Shown piece after piece: positions 49,744 to 57,106 of a DNA stretch of 57,106 nucleotides. The DNA comes from Planctomycetota bacterium. GTDB taxonomy: Bacteria; Planctomycetota; UBA1135; UBA2386. Location: assembly GCA_019636245.1 (NCBI GenBank), contig JAHBXX010000030.1, positions 1-57,106 of the forward strand, read 5' to 3'. The translations under genes were made by a program, and so were the position numbers. Position 1 is the first letter of the stretch. Each line of letters starts with the position of its first letter. A model generated the notes under the pieces. That model ran no database searches. It saw nothing but the letters and a program-made list of their open reading frames with translations, and had not been told where the DNA came from.

Positions 49744-52014
49744 TTGGCCCGCCTCCTGGTTCCGGTCGGCGCCTGCGGCGACGCCGCCGAACTGGCGCCG
49801 CTGCTGCGCGCCGCCACCGCGGCCGGCCATGCGGTCGCGGTGGCGTGGTTCGGCCCGCCGGCCGAACTCGAGGCGGCCCGCCGCCTGGGCCTGCCGGAAC
49901 CCGCTCATGCCGAGGCGCCGCCGCCCGCGGCCGGACCGCCGGCGCGGTTCGCCGCCGCGACGGCGTTCGCCGCCGAGGTCCTCGGGGGCGGGCGTTGGGA
50001 CCGCCTCGTGGCGCTGGGCCATGGCACGGCCGTGGCGGCCTTCGTGGCCACGGCCGGGCGCGTGGGGCTCGGCGTGCTGCGCGCCAACGCCGGGCAACGC
50101 GTGCATGCCGCCTGGCCGCCCGGCGACCGCGAGCGGCGCGTCGTCGACCACGCCGCCGAGGCCTGGGCGACCGCCAGCGAGGCGCAACGACTCGAACTCG
50201 CGCGCGAAGGCCTGCCGCTGGCGGACCTGCACGTGGTCGGCAGCCTGTGGCCGGCGGCGCTGGCGGCGCTGCCCGCCGTGCCGCCGTCGGGCCAGATCTG
50301 GCTCGCGCTCGAGCATGCCCACCGGCTCCAGGCGGCGCCGCTCGCGGCCCTGCTGGCGCAGCTGGCCGCCGCCGGGCGCGCGCTGGGCCTGCCGGTCGCG
50401 GCCGCAGCGGCCGGCCTGCAACCGACCCTCGCCGGGCACGGCCTGGTGCTGCCGCCGGGCATCACCTTGGCCGACCTCGACCCGCGCGAGCAGCTCGATG
50501 CGGCGCGCGCGGCGCGCGCCCTCGTCACCGACAGCGCCGGCTACCAGGAACTCGCCGCCGTGCTCGGCGTGCCGTGCCTCGTCGCCGCCGCTGCCACCGC
50601 GCGGCCGGAGGCGATCCTGGCGGGCTGCGCCCACCTCGTCGGCCACGACGGCGAGGCGCTGGCCGCGAAGCTGCCGTGGGCGTTGGAACGCCCCGTCGGC
50701 CCCTCGCCGTACGCCGATGGACTGGCCGCTCTGCTGGCGCTGCTCGCCGGACCGACCGCGGCCCCCACCGCGCCGTCGGCGACTGCGGTCGCGCCGCTCG
50801 CCGACCGGCTGCCGAGCGACGCCGACCACAGCGGCCGCACGCTCGGCGACGACGAGGTCGCGTTCGCCGCCGCCGCGATCCGCAGCGGCACCCTGAACTC
50901 CACCCGCGGCACCTTCGTCGCCCGCTTCGAACGCGACTTCGCCGCCTGGCTCGGCCGCGGCCACGCCATCGCCTGCAGCAGCGGGACGATGGCGATGCAC
51001 GCGGCGATCGCCGCCCTGGGTCTCGCTCCCGGCGACGAGGTGATCACCACCCCGATCACCGACATGGGTGCCATCACGCCGATCCTCTACGAGGGCGGCG
51101 TGCCGGTGTTCGCCGACGTCGACCGGGCCACCCTGAACGTCACCGCCGCGACGATCCGCGCCCAGCTCACCGAACGCACCCGCGCGATCGTCGTCACCCA
51201 CCTGTTCGGCGGCCCCTGCGACCTCGAGCCGATCCTGGCGCTGGCGGCCGGGCGTGGCCTGCCGGTGATCGAGGACTGCGCGCAGGCCTTCGGCGCCACC
51301 GTGCGCGGCCGCAAGGTCGGCACGGCCGGCACGATCGCGGCGTTCTCGCTGCAGCAGGGCAAGCACATCACCTGCGGCGAGGGCGGCATCGTCGCCACCG
51401 ACGATCCCTCGGTGGCGAGGCGCCTGTTCCTGTTCGTCAACAAGGCCTGGGGCTACGGCGACGCCGCGCCCGACCACACCTTCCCGGCGCTGAACGGGCG
51501 CCTCGGCGAACTCGCCGGCGCGGTGGCGCTGGCCCAGCTGCCGAAGCTGGACTGGGTGGTGAGTCGACGCCGCGAGGTTGCGGCCGCGCTGCACGCCCGG
51601 CTCGCGCCCCTGCCGGGCCTGCGGCTGCCCGGCGACCCGCCCTACGGCACGCACGCCTGGTGGCGGTTCGCCTTCGCTGTCGACGCCGACGAGGTGCCCG
51701 GCGGCGCGCTGGCGCTCGGCCGCCGCATGCAGGCCGCCGGCATCGCCTGCGTGCCGCGCTACGTGCAGAAGCCGGCCTTCGAATGCGCGCTGTTCACCGA
51801 CTGGCGCCGGTCGCCGATCACCTGGTTGCCGCTGCAGCAGAACCCCCGCCTCCACGGGCCGCAGCCGCCGTTCCGGCGCGAACACTACCCGGGCGCCGTG
51901 CGCGGGCTCGAACAGGTCGTGGTGCTGCCGATCAACGAACGCTACCGCCTGGCCGACGTCGACCGCGTCGCCGCCGCGATCAGCGCGGCGCTACGGGAGC
52001 TGCGGCGTGGCTGA
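49744..52014 (+). CDS. Fusion: degenerate UDP-GlcNAc 2-epimerase-like domain + DegT/DnrJ/EryC1 aminotransferase
   Basis: The 756-aa protein starts with TTG 9 bases after the upstream stop. Residues about 1-320 match WecB-type 2-epimerases: LGHGTAVAAF, RVVDHAAEAWATAS, and the late motif TDSAGYQELAAVLGVPCL at 262-279. Where E. coli WecB has catalytic Asp95, Glu117 and Glu131, I read Gly94, Asn115 and Pro126-Gly127, so the domain is probably catalytically dead. From about 352 a DegT aminotransferase follows, with SGTMAMHAAIAAL, the aspartate in VIEDCAQAFGA, and PLP lysine Lys540 in FSLQQGKHITCGEGG. The LQQGKH form resembles scyllo-inosose-type transaminases as much as WbpE. The stop overlaps the Gfo/Idh gene. 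The product probably makes an amino sugar or aminocyclitol. Confidence 0.82.
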   Translation: MARLLVPVGACGDAAELAPLLRAATAAGHAVAVAWFGPPAELEAARRLGLPEPAHAEAPPPAAGPPARFAAATAFAAEVLGGGRWDRLVALGHGTAVAAFVATAGRVGLGVLRANAGQRVHAAWPPGDRERRVVDHAAEAWATASEAQRLELAREGLPLADLHVVGSLWPAALAALPAVPPSGQIWLALEHAHRLQAAPLAALLAQLAAAGRALGLPVAAAAAGLQPTLAGHGLVLPPGITLADLDPREQLDAARAARALVTDSAGYQELAAVLGVPCLVAAAATARPEAILAGCAHLVGHDGEALAAKLPWALERPVGPSPYADGLAALLALLAGPTAAPTAPSATAVAPLADRLPSDADHSGRTLGDDEVAFAAAAIRSGTLNSTRGTFVARFERDFAAWLGRGHAIACSSGTMAMHAAIAALGLAPGDEVITTPITDMGAITPILYEGGVPVFADVDRATLNVTAATIRAQLTERTRAIVVTHLFGGPCDLEPILALAAGRGLPVIEDCAQAFGATVRGRKVGTAGTIAAFSLQQGKHITCGEGGIVATDDPSVARRLFLFVNKAWGYGDAAPDHTFPALNGRLGELAGAVALAQLPKLDWVVSRRREVAAALHARLAPLPGLRLPGDPPYGTHAWWRFAFAVDADEVPGGALALGRRMQAAGIACVPRYVQKPAFECALFTDWRRSPITWLPLQQNPRLHGPQPPFRREHYPGAVRGLEQVVVLPINERYRLADVDRVAAAISAALRELRRG

Positions 52015-53005
52015 GCCGCTGCGGCTGCTGCTGGTCGGTGGCGGGGCGATCGCGGGCAGCCACCTGCAGGCGCTGGCGCTGGTGCCGGAGCTGCGGCTGG
52101 TGGCGCTGGTCGATCCCGAGCCGGAGGCGCGCCGTCGCTGCGCCGCCGGGATGCCCCTGCCGACCTTCGCCAGCCTCGACGAGTGGCGGGCCGCCGAGGC
52201 CCCCGCCGACGCCGCCCTGCTGGCGGCGCCACCACACCTCCACGAGCCGCTCGCGGTGCAGCTGTTGCAGGCGGGCCTGCACGTGCTGTGCGAGAAACCG
52301 CTGGCGCCGACCCCGGCGGCGGCGCGGCGCATGGTCGCCGCCGCGACCGCTGCGCACCGCCGCTTGATGCTGGCGAGCAAGTTCCGCTACGGCGCCGACG
52401 TCGCCGCAGCCAGGACGCTGCTCGCGGCGGCGGCGATCGGCGCCGTGCAGCGCTACGACTGCGTGTTCACCTCGCGCAGCGACTTCGCGGGCGGCTGGCG
52501 GACCGACCCCATCCGGGCCGGCGGCGGCGTGCTGATGGACAACGGCAGCCACGTGGCCGACCTCGCCCGCTGCCTGCTCGGACCGATCGCCCGCGTGCAG
52601 GCCATGCTGGCCGCCGACCGGGGGCTGCCGGTCGAGACCACCGCCTGCGTGCAGTTCCAGACCAGGGGCGGCGTGCTCGGCACCGCCGACCTGTCGTGGA
52701 CGCTGCCGGTGGAGACACCGGTGTTCGCCCGCCTGCGCGGCAGCCAGGGCACGATCGAGCTCGGCTGGCGCGCGTCGCGCTGGCGGCGTCACGACGGGGA
52801 CTGGCAGGTCCTGGGCCTGGGCTACGACAAGACCGCAGCACTGGCAGCGCAACTGGCCGACTTCGCCGCGCACTGCGCCACCGCCGCGCCGGCGCGCCTC
52901 ACCGCCGCCGATGCGCTCGCCGCCGTCGAGTTCACGGCCGCCGCCTACGCTTCCGCGGCCGCCGGCACCTGGGTGGATCTGCCCGCCGACGGCGCGCTTC
53001 CGTGA
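52007..53005 (+). CDS. Gfo/Idh/MocA-family NAD(P)-dependent sugar oxidoreductase
   Basis: The 332-aa protein has the dinucleotide fold LRLLLVGGGAIAGSHLQAL, LVALVDPEPEARRR, and the family signature HVLCEKPLAPTPAAARRM with catalytic Lys. The C-terminal domain has GGGVLMDNGSHVADLARCLLG, including the conserved His. Such enzymes oxidise a sugar or inositol hydroxyl and give the keto substrate a DegT transaminase needs. In WbpB/WlbA the substrate is a UDP-GlcNAc uronate. The GTG start overlaps the end of the fusion gene by 8 bases, indicating tight coupling. Confidence 0.9.
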   Translation: MAEPLRLLLVGGGAIAGSHLQALALVPELRLVALVDPEPEARRRCAAGMPLPTFASLDEWRAAEAPADAALLAAPPHLHEPLAVQLLQAGLHVLCEKPLAPTPAAARRMVAAATAAHRRLMLASKFRYGADVAAARTLLAAAAIGAVQRYDCVFTSRSDFAGGWRTDPIRAGGGVLMDNGSHVADLARCLLGPIARVQAMLAADRGLPVETTACVQFQTRGGVLGTADLSWTLPVETPVFARLRGSQGTIELGWRASRWRRHDGDWQVLGLGYDKTAALAAQLADFAAHCATAAPARLTAADALAAVEFTAAAYASAAAGTWVDLPADGALP

Positions 53006-53032
53006 TCTCCGCACGGCCTGCATGATGCCGCG

Positions 53033-53650
53033 ATGCTGCCCCCGCCTCGCATCCACGCGACCGCGATCGTCGAGGACGGGGTCGCGATCGGCGACGGCAC
53101 GTCGGTCTGGGACGGTGCGCACCTGCGGCGCGGCGCCAGCATCGGCCGCGACTGCATCGTCGGCGAGAAGACCTACGTCGCGTACGACGTGCGCATCGGC
53201 GACCGCTGCAAGCTGAACGCCTGCGTCTACGTCTGCGCCGGCGTGACGATCGAGGACGGCGTGCTGGTCGCGGCGCACACGGTGTTCACCAACGACCGCG
53301 GGCCGCGGGCCACCGACCCCGACCTGCGGGCGCTGCAAACCAGCGCGCCGACCGAACACACCGAGGCCACACGCGTGGGCCGGGGCGCCTCGATCGGCGC
53401 CAACTGCACCATCGGTCCCGGCGTCGAGCTGGGCGCGTTCTGCATGGTCGGCATGGGCAGCGCCGTGACCCGGTCGGTGCCGCCGCACGCGCTGGTGGTC
53501 GGCAATCCGGCCCGCCTCGCCGGCGTCGTCTGCCGCTGCGGCCGCACCATCGCCCGGGCCACGGCCGGTGCCGTGCCCGAAGGCGTGCACGTCTGCACCT
53601 GCGGGCGGCGCGTGCGCTGGACCGCCGCCGGCGGCGGCGCCGACGCCTGA
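53033..53650 (+). CDS. Left-handed beta-helix acetyltransferase (WbpD/WlbB-like)
   Basis: The 205-aa protein consists of hexapeptide repeats (AIVEDGVAIGDGTSVWDGAH; GRDCIVGEKTYV; GVTIEDGVLVAAHTVFTND) followed by GASIGANCTIGPGVELGAF. The end holds a zinc-ribbon-like tail with two CxCG pairs (VVCRCGRTI and HVCTCGRRV), as in WbpD/WlbB-type enzymes that N-acetylate the 3-amino group of nucleotide sugars. The preceding DegT and Gfo/Idh genes supply a consistent ketone-amine-amide order. It begins 27 bp after the oxidoreductase. The exact acceptor sugar is not visible from sequence. Confidence 0.88.
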   Translation: MLPPPRIHATAIVEDGVAIGDGTSVWDGAHLRRGASIGRDCIVGEKTYVAYDVRIGDRCKLNACVYVCAGVTIEDGVLVAAHTVFTNDRGPRATDPDLRALQTSAPTEHTEATRVGRGASIGANCTIGPGVELGAFCMVGMGSAVTRSVPPHALVVGNPARLAGVVCRCGRTIARATAGAVPEGVHVCTCGRRVRWTAAGGGADA

Positions 53651-53657
53651 CCCCTGG

Positions 53658-55910
53658 TCACGGCGTGTACTGCGGCGGCAGGCAGTAGTTCCACTTGTTC
53701 CAGCGCCCACCGTCCGGAAGCGTGCCCAGCAACAAGCCGCCGTAGAGCAGCGCCCGGGTGCGCACCGAGGCGTCGCCGGTCATCGCGGCCAGATGGTGCA
53801 GGCTGGCGGTCAGGAACGTGTGCGCGCCGCCGAGCGGCGCATCGCCGAAGCGGATGCCGCCCGCCAGCCCATCCCAGTAGTTCGCCGGCACCGGCACACC
53901 GTTGTGCGAGACCGGCACGTAGTAGCGCAGCCCGTTCACGACCTGGCCGAACTGCGGGCTCTGCACGTTGGTGACCCACGCGTACTGCACGGTGTCGACC
54001 ACGGCCTCGGCGATCTGCAGCAGCTTCGGCTCGGCGAAGCAGCGGTAGGCGCCGAGGAATCCATACAGCACCGCCCCGTGCTGCCAGGGCATGAAGAACT
54101 GGTGGTCCATCGGGTAGCCGGTGCCCGGGTAGTTGCCCTGGAACGCCAGCGCCCGGCTCGGATGGTTCTTCTGCCGCTGCACGTCGATGATCTCGTCGAC
54201 CCGGCGCATCGCGTAGGCCTTCAGCGCCTCGTCGCGGGTCGCCTGGTAGCACTGCGCGAAGCCCTGCATGCACCATCCCTCGGCGCGCGCCGCCTGGATG
54301 TTGGCGGTGTAGTAGACCGTGAGCCGCATCAGGCCCTTGAGGCTCTGGCCGAGTTGCCGCAGCTCCTCGCGCGCCCAGGCGTCGCCGCTGACCGTCCAGT
54401 AGTCGAACAGCAGGTCGCAGCTCCAGTGCTCGTGGTCGAAGTGCTCCCAGCCGTGCGCCCGCGGCTGGCCGGCGCTCGCCGCGCGGTACTGCGGGTAGGG
54501 GTCGCTGTCGCGCAGCGACCGCCGGCCGAGCGACTCGCCCGGCACGAGCAGCATCGGCGTCCCGTCCCACAGCAGGATGTTCTGCTCGGCGCCGACCTGC
54601 AGCTGCCAGAGGTGGTACGGCCGCATCGCCTGCGCCCACGCCATCTGCTCGAGCTTCTGCAGCAGGCGCGGGTAGCCGCCCTGGATCGCATGCGCGAGTT
54701 CGGGCGACAGTGGATGGTTGCGCGGGGTGCCCGTCGTCGCCGTCACCAGCGGGTCGCCGCGGCTGCCCCAGGGGCCGAAGTGGCCGGCGTTCGCCCAGCC
54801 CTGGTACTCGGCCTCGGCGAGCTGGCGGCTGTTGGCGGGACCTGGGATCGGGCCGCCGAGCAGACCGGCGGCGCTGGTCTGCTGCCAGGTGCTCTGCGTC
54901 GCCAGCGCATAAAGCGGCCGCGCCAGCATCGCCGTCGCCGTCTCCTGCCAGCGCTGCACGTCGTCGGCGTTCGCGCCCGGCGGCACGAAGCGCAGCAGGA
55001 AGCGGTAGCGGCGCGTCTGCGCGTCGGCCAGGAACGTGTCCTGCAGCACGCGGAAGGCGGTGAAACCGTCGCCGGTGGCCGTCGCGGCCGCGATCGCCTC
55101 GGTCTCGGGCCGGTACGGCAGCACCTGGGTGGCGCCACGGCACAGGAAGCTGGCGGCGCGCACGTCGGCGGTGCCGAGCGCGCGCAGGTTCGGGTCGGTG
55201 TTGCCCGGCGGCACCGTGTCGGCGCCGAGGTAGTCGTTGCCGAGCACCCAGTCGACGACCACGAACGGCATGTCGCGGTACTCGGTGGCGTAGAAGGTCG
55301 ACGTCAGGTAGTCGCGGCCGATGCCGGCCTGGCCGACCGGCTGATGGTAGGTGCGCCAGCGGGTGGTCTGCACCAGCGGCGAGCTCTGCACGACGGTGCC
55401 CGGACCGGCCGCGAAGCCGCGGTAGGGAACCGAGAACGTGTCGAGCACCTCGGCGCCGACCTGCAGCTGGGTGCCGGCCTGCGCCACCCAGGCGTTGCGC
55501 GTGAAGGCGCCGGCCAAGGCCGGCTCGTCGCGGGCGATGCGGTAGGTCCTGGTCTCGCCCGGCTCCAGGGTGTCGGTGAACTGGGCCTGGGCGACCTTCA
55601 CCGAGCCCCCCGCCCACTGCTGCAGCGGCAGCCACGCGGTCTGGTGGCCGCTGACGACCAGGTTGCTGGTGTTCGGGTAGCCGTTCTCGGGGAACGGCAC
55701 CGAGGCGCAGATCGTCTCCGTGCGGGCGGTGGAATGTTCGTTGGCGACGGTGAACTCGAGCACGATGTCGAGCGGGTTGCCGGTGCCGCCCGGGCCGCCC
55801 GGCCCGCCGCCCGAGCCCGCGTCGCGCGGCTCACCGCCCTCGACGCCGCAGGCCGCGAGGGCAAGAAGGAGGATGGCAGGCCGTAGATGGCGCAGGTGCG
55901 GATGGTGCAT
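53658..55910 (-). CDS. Large lipoprotein, possibly rhamnogalacturonan-lyase-like (PcRGLX/YetA type)
   Basis: The 750-aa protein has a lipoprotein signal (RPAILLLALAAC, Cys about 21) and a Gly/Pro-rich spacer. A beta domain follows, starting VLEFTVANEHSTARTETICA and containing VPFPENG, the pattern I recall from the first domain of PcRGLX/YetA-like exo-rhamnogalacturonan lyases. From about 380 on the sequence is helical and Trp/His/Tyr-rich (HGWEHFDHEHWSCDLLFDYW; GYPMDHQFFMPWQHGAVLYGF), suggesting an alpha/alpha toroid active site. It is convergent with the acetyltransferase gene (7-bp gap). A role in acidic polysaccharide breakdown is plausible. No catalytic residue has been verified. Confidence 0.55.
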   Translation of the reverse strand: MHHPHLRHLRPAILLLALAACGVEGGEPRDAGSGGGPGGPGGTGNPLDIVLEFTVANEHSTARTETICASVPFPENGYPNTSNLVVSGHQTAWLPLQQWAGGSVKVAQAQFTDTLEPGETRTYRIARDEPALAGAFTRNAWVAQAGTQLQVGAEVLDTFSVPYRGFAAGPGTVVQSSPLVQTTRWRTYHQPVGQAGIGRDYLTSTFYATEYRDMPFVVVDWVLGNDYLGADTVPPGNTDPNLRALGTADVRAASFLCRGATQVLPYRPETEAIAAATATGDGFTAFRVLQDTFLADAQTRRYRFLLRFVPPGANADDVQRWQETATAMLARPLYALATQSTWQQTSAAGLLGGPIPGPANSRQLAEAEYQGWANAGHFGPWGSRGDPLVTATTGTPRNHPLSPELAHAIQGGYPRLLQKLEQMAWAQAMRPYHLWQLQVGAEQNILLWDGTPMLLVPGESLGRRSLRDSDPYPQYRAASAGQPRAHGWEHFDHEHWSCDLLFDYWTVSGDAWAREELRQLGQSLKGLMRLTVYYTANIQAARAEGWCMQGFAQCYQATRDEALKAYAMRRVDEIIDVQRQKNHPSRALAFQGNYPGTGYPMDHQFFMPWQHGAVLYGFLGAYRCFAEPKLLQIAEAVVDTVQYAWVTNVQSPQFGQVVNGLRYYVPVSHNGVPVPANYWDGLAGGIRFGDAPLGGAHTFLTASLHHLAAMTGDASVRTRALLYGGLLLGTLPDGGRWNKWNYCLPPQYTP

Positions 55911-56084
55911 CGAAACGTCCCGGTTGCATCGCAGAAGGCCGCACTACGCAGCGCGGCATGCCGACGGCCATCGGAACTTGGCTCCCGGTCCTGGACCCGG
56001 GTCGCTGCCTCGGTCTCAATGCGGGCTTGGCCGTTGGCACGGCGCGCACTAGCCTGGGCCGCGGCTGGCGATACGTCACCGCGC

Positions 56085-56168
56085 GCGAGAGTGGCGGAAC
56101 TGGCAGACGCACGGGTTTTAGGTACCCGCGAGCGCAAGCTCTTCAGGGTTCGAGTCCCTGCTCTCGCA
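56085..56168 (+). tRNA. tRNA-Leu, anticodon UAG
   Basis: An 84-base class II tRNA: acceptor GCGAGAG/CTCTCGC, anticodon stem CGGGT/ACCCG around TTTAGGT (anticodon TAG, decoding CUA/CUG), variable arm CGAGCGCAAGCTCTT, T-arm CAGGG/CCCTG with TTCGAGT, discriminator A. Unlike the other two tRNAs here, CCA is not encoded (the next bases are CGA). Confidence 0.96.
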
Positions 56169-56338
56169 CGATTCCCTCGCCGTCCGCGGCGGTGAGCACA
56201 GATGATTCATGACGGCCGAGCGAACGGCCGCAAGCAGCAGAATGGAGTCCATCGGCAGCACTTCCCATGACGCGCCCAGACCCGTGGCCTGCCCCCGTCC
56301 CGAAGAGCGCTTCGCTCGCCGAATCGCCGCGGCGCGGC

Positions 56339-57106
56339 TTACGCGGCCTTGGGCACCGCGAGCACACCGAGGAATCTGGCCCAGAGCTCGGCCACGTTGG
56401 CGTTGACGGCCAAGGTGGCGCGGCGAGCGGAGATGGTGACGAGTGCAGGGACCCTGAGCAGCAGCTTGCGCAGTCGGTCGAGCGCGCAGGGGTTCTTGTT
56501 GGCGCGGACGAAGACGAGGCGCGCCGAGTGTGCCAGGTTGTAGGCCATGGCGAAGAGCGCGAGGGTTGCCGCGTTGCGGAACTCCACTTCGCTCGCGTCC
56601 CGAGTTGCGCGATCGTCGCGGCGCTGCGTGCACGACAGCGCCGGCATCAGCACGGACTGCAGTTCGCCGATGCGCCCCTCCATGGTGCCGCGCTGCCGAT
56701 AGTCCTCGACGAGCTTCTCAGCCGGCCATGCGTCCTTGCTCGCGTTCGTGATCAGCACGAAGTGGTGCAGGAAGAGGTCGTCCTTTCGCTCCTGGACGAC
56801 CACGACGACGCGGCGTGACTTCTCCCAGGACTTGGCGCGGTACTCCACGTCGTGCACCCACTCACGCGGCTGCTTGGGACGACGGCCCTCGGGGCGCTTC
56901 AGAAACGGGCCGGCAATCTCGTCGAGGACCGAGTTGTTCTTGATGCGGAACACGTACTGGTTGCCGCGCGCCTCGATCGCCGAGAGGACCTCGCCGCTGG
57001 AGTAGCCTGCGTCGCCGCGCAACCTCGGCTTGTGACCCGTCGCTGCCTCGATGCCGTCGAGCAGCGGGGCCAAGAATGCCATGCAGCCGGCGGCGGTGTG
57101 CTCGTT
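56339..57106 (-). mobile_element. IS1380/IS4-type transposase, 3' part, cut by the window edge
   Basis: The reverse frame is open from the window edge to a TAA at 56339, giving 256 residues. An internal ATG at 57082 is not the real start, because the frame continues as NEHTAAGC. It carries the second Asp motif LRGDAGYSS and the family signature Y-x2-R-x3-E in YRQRGTMEGRIGEL, with Gln instead of the usual Lys seven residues on. The C-terminal NAATLALFAMAYNLAHSARLV is typical of IS1380/IS4 relatives. The remaining N-terminal third lies outside. The element lies 170 bp from tRNA-Leu(UAG). No terminal repeat was identified. A 6-bp palindrome (CGGCCG) occurs twice at 56213-56230 between them. Confidence 0.88.

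Overview
The window is about 57 kb of GC-rich DNA (roughly 70% G+C by eye over most of it). It is densely packed, with several genes coupled by ATGA, GTGA or TTGA overlaps. The gene content suggests a Gram-negative-type heterotroph with many lipoproteins. It includes a HEAT-repeat/von Willebrand A protein, a very large FG-GAP/ASPIC-UnbV lipoprotein, a DUF3187 outer-membrane-type protein, ddl and uppP for peptidoglycan, and a complete two-domain GcvP. Planctomycetota (or a neighbouring high-GC phylum) is my best guess. No rRNA or other phylogenetic marker was compared, so this is inference.

Left end (1-2340): two secreted or membrane hypothetical genes of clearly lower G+C than the rest, then a tRNA-Val. 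2.4-11 kb: a coupled pair of unknown envelope genes, alanine dehydrogenase and undecaprenyl-diphosphatase (ald-uppP), a coupled reverse-strand set purC-mtnA-small protein, an unknown lipoprotein, and a divergent DUF3187 protein. 11-15.8 kb: a two-gene unit of unknown function (TPR protein with a C-terminal DUF2325-like domain, and a partner with an internally duplicated module) and a CvpA-like membrane protein. 15.8-17.5 kb: a TPP riboswitch and thiC. 17.5-21.3 kb: a PhoR/PhoB-type two-component system, a kinase-dead histidine-kinase-like protein and an HtrA-type protease. 21.3-26 kb: HEAT/vWA protein, M32 carboxypeptidase, NifU-like Fe-S protein, zinc-ribbon protein, tRNA-Leu(CAA).

26-32 kb (reverse strand): an apparent operon of a 109-aa protein, a ROK sugar kinase, ddl, and two membrane-anchored HEAT/TPR proteins, the last of which runs antisense into tRNA-Leu. 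32-41 kb (reverse strand): recA, alaS, then the lipid cluster rpmF-plsX-fabH-fabG-acpP-fabF (no fabD). 41-47.8 kb: FG-GAP/ASPIC lipoprotein and gcvP. 47.8-53.7 kb: a surface-sugar-like module of methyltransferase, membrane protein, a fusion of a degenerate WecB-like domain with a DegT aminotransferase, Gfo/Idh oxidoreductase and a left-handed beta-helix acetyltransferase. Right end: a large lipoprotein resembling rhamnogalacturonan-lyase-like proteins, tRNA-Leu(UAG), and the 3' part of an IS1380/IS4-type transposase cut by the window edge.

The most unusual item is the 756-aa fusion at 49744-52014. Its N-terminal UDP-GlcNAc 2-epimerase-like half has lost the three acidic residues I would expect for catalysis, and it is joined to an apparently intact PLP aminotransferase. 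Assignments rest on motif recognition by eye. No database search was possible.
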